DNA of 5,866 nucleotides from an uncultured Lachnospiraceae bacterium (GTDB lineage Bacteria; Bacillota; Clostridia; Lachnospirales; Lachnospiraceae), in the NCBI GenBank assembly GCA_910587085.1, contig CAJUMC010000095.1, forward strand, positions 1 through 5,866, read 5' to 3'. This document shows positions 5,145 to 5,866 of the stretch, in pieces. Numbering within the stretch: position 1 is the first letter of the stretch; the number at the start of each line of letters is the position of its first letter. The translations under genes were made by a program, and so were the position numbers. Below the pieces are notes generated by a model, which ran no database searches, was not told where the DNA came from, and was given only the letters and a program-made list of their open reading frames with translations.

Positions 5145-5252
5145 ATGTCTATCGATCCGATTGCTGAGAGCGAAATATATAACAGGTACAATGAACTTAC
5201 GAATCGTTTGCTGCACCTGTGTTATCTGTTAAGGCGGGATCATACTGGGTAA
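5145..5252 (+). CDS. Short ORF behind the Fur box, probably a truncated gene start
   Basis: ATG at 5145 is preceded by GAGGGAGGAT (5131-5140), an excellent Shine-Dalgarno with good spacing. The product is 35 residues, beginning MSIDPIAESEIYNRYNELTN and ending in TAA at 5250. The N-terminal 25 residues are protein-like; the tail (LLRRDHTG) looks like out-of-frame sequence. The adjacent frame stays open past this stop (feature at 5219), which suggests a frameshifted remnant of a longer Fur-regulated gene. A real 35-residue peptide remains possible. I do not recognise the family. Confidence 0.4.
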   Translation: MSIDPIAESEIYNRYNELTNRLLHLCYLLRRDHTG

Positions 5253-5440
5253 AATATGCGGATGAAAACCAATTAGGGAATCGGCTGTTTGGATTCTGGC
5301 TTGGGGAACTCGGAAACAGCCGTTCAAAGGCGCTGGATGTGCGCATCTATCATATATTGAGGTTTCTGAAGATGTGGCCGAGGCGCTCCGGGCCGGTGTC
5401 CGCTGTGAGGCATGTAATGGCAATTAAATGTAAAAAATAG
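5219..5440 (+). pseudogene. Frameshifted gene debris following the Fur-box ORF
   Basis: One frame is open from GTG 5219 to TAG 5440 (73 residues, including GSYWVKYADENQLGNRLFGF), with no ribosome binding site of its own. In another frame, positions about 5359-5427 read EVSEDVAEALRAGVRCEAC, which is more protein-like than the first frame there (MWPRRSGPVSAVRH). The best single reading would start at 5145, change frame near 5219, change again near 5355 and stop at 5425-5427, about 94 codons. Two frame changes in so short a span indicate a decayed gene. I do not recognise a family, and a chance open frame cannot be excluded. Confidence 0.35.
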
Positions 5441-5487
5441 GAAAGAAAAAGCACAGTCCGGACAAAAGCGGCCAAGTCGAAAAATAT

Positions 5488-5516
5488 TTGTGGAATGGCA
5501 AGAAAAATAGTATAAT
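5488..5516 (+). promoter_or_regulatory. Promoter upstream of the phospholipase-like remnant
   Basis: -35 TTGTGG (5488-5493), a 17-base spacer, and a perfect -10 TATAAT (5511-5516). The start is near 5523. A purine-rich, Shine-Dalgarno-like stretch, GGGAGGAAAGG (5538-5548), follows but has no ATG, GTG or TTG at a usable distance. The next ribosome binding site is AAAGGAG at 5607-5613, before the phospholipase-like reading frame. Confidence 0.65.
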
Positions 5517-5621
5517 GAGTGCAATATCCCAGGCAAGGGAGGAAAGGTAGGGACGCATTTATATTTACTATTCTTTACTAGTTTTGGCTCAGAACGATAA
5601 ACGGCAAAAGGAGCAAAGTTT

Positions 5622-5816
5622 ATTGCATCATGGATGATACATTTAAGGGTTGCACAGCAACTCTACCAACAACTAAATATTGAATCTATAAACGAATTTG
5701 TTTTAGGAAATATTGCACCCGATAGTGGTATTCCGTCAAAAGATGGTTCTGGCTTTATTCCTGACGCAGCTGTTTCACATTTCCGTTCGTTAGATGAAAA
5801 TGGTATAAAGAATTAG
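5622..5816 (+). pseudogene. N-terminal fragment of a zinc-dependent phospholipase C family protein
   Basis: From ATT 5622 the frame reads IASWMIHLRVAQQLYQQL, then NEFVLGNIAPDSGIP and VSHFRSLDENG, before TAG at 5814-5816. This matches, as I know it, the start of clostridial zinc-dependent phospholipase C family proteins, which usually begin MASWMIHLR and have a GNIAPDSG motif; the His, Asp and VSHF residues belong to the metal-site region. Family members are roughly 200-260 residues, so only about a quarter is present. The Shine-Dalgarno AAGGAG (5608-5613) sits 8 bases before the ATT codon but 20 before the first in-frame ATG (5634). That suggests the original start ATG mutated to ATT. Sequence after the stop does not continue the family in any frame visible before the window ends. 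The frame from 5634 would give 60 residues. Most likely a pseudogene. Confidence 0.65.
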
Positions 5817-5866
5817 GTAATTGCGAAACAAGTTCAAAATCTTGATTCCAATAGGGTAAAGGCCCG

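Noticed and set aside
5138..5866. Insertion sequence as the cause of the gene debris on the right
   Set aside because: No transposase motif, terminal inverted repeats or target duplications were found by eye.

Overview
The window looks like a chromosomal segment from a Firmicute of the class Clostridia, probably Lachnospiraceae-like. The evidence is a clostridial type FabH, a CD3324-family small regulator, a large helix-turn-helix/helical-repeat regulator, strong AGGAGG-type ribosome binding sites and A/T-tract promoters. The left and centre (to about 4.1 kb) are fairly GC-rich in coding sequence. From about 4.5 kb onward the DNA is visibly more AT-rich and holds mostly small or broken genes.

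Layout: (1) 1-560: a leftward promoter at the left edge that fires out of the window, a hairpin-rich spacer, then a leftward tRNA operon (promoter, tRNA-Pro-CGG, tRNA-Thr-CGT, intrinsic terminator). (2) 777-1745: fabH, beta-ketoacyl-ACP synthase III, isolated from the other fab/acc genes. (3) 1746-1944: a spacer with three imperfect tandem repeats. (4) 1945-3903: a 652-residue regulator-like protein with two degenerate XRE-type HTH segments, each followed by a long helical-repeat-like region. (5) 3900-4103, minus strand: a 67-residue secreted-peptide precursor that converges on the regulator gene and overlaps it by 4 bases. (6) 4515-5038: a self-contained unit made of a promoter, a 17-residue leader ORF with a near-ideal Shine-Dalgarno, two RNA hairpins (one covering the leader stop codon, one covering the next ribosome binding site), a CD3324-family HTH protein and a strong terminator. 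(7) 5046-5866: a near-consensus Fur box in front of a short or broken ORF, then gene debris, then a promoter followed by a decayed N-terminal fragment of a zinc-dependent phospholipase C family protein whose ancestral start appears to have mutated to ATT.

The two most interesting systems are inferred, not proven. The first is a possible peptide-sensing pair: the HTH/helical-repeat protein plus the convergent exported peptide, an arrangement reminiscent of RRNPP-type quorum sensing. The second is a possible leader-peptide/RNA-structure switch that controls translation of the CD3324-family protein. The tRNA genes, fabH, the CD3324-family gene and its terminator are secure. The right-hand 700 bases are best read as degenerating sequence.
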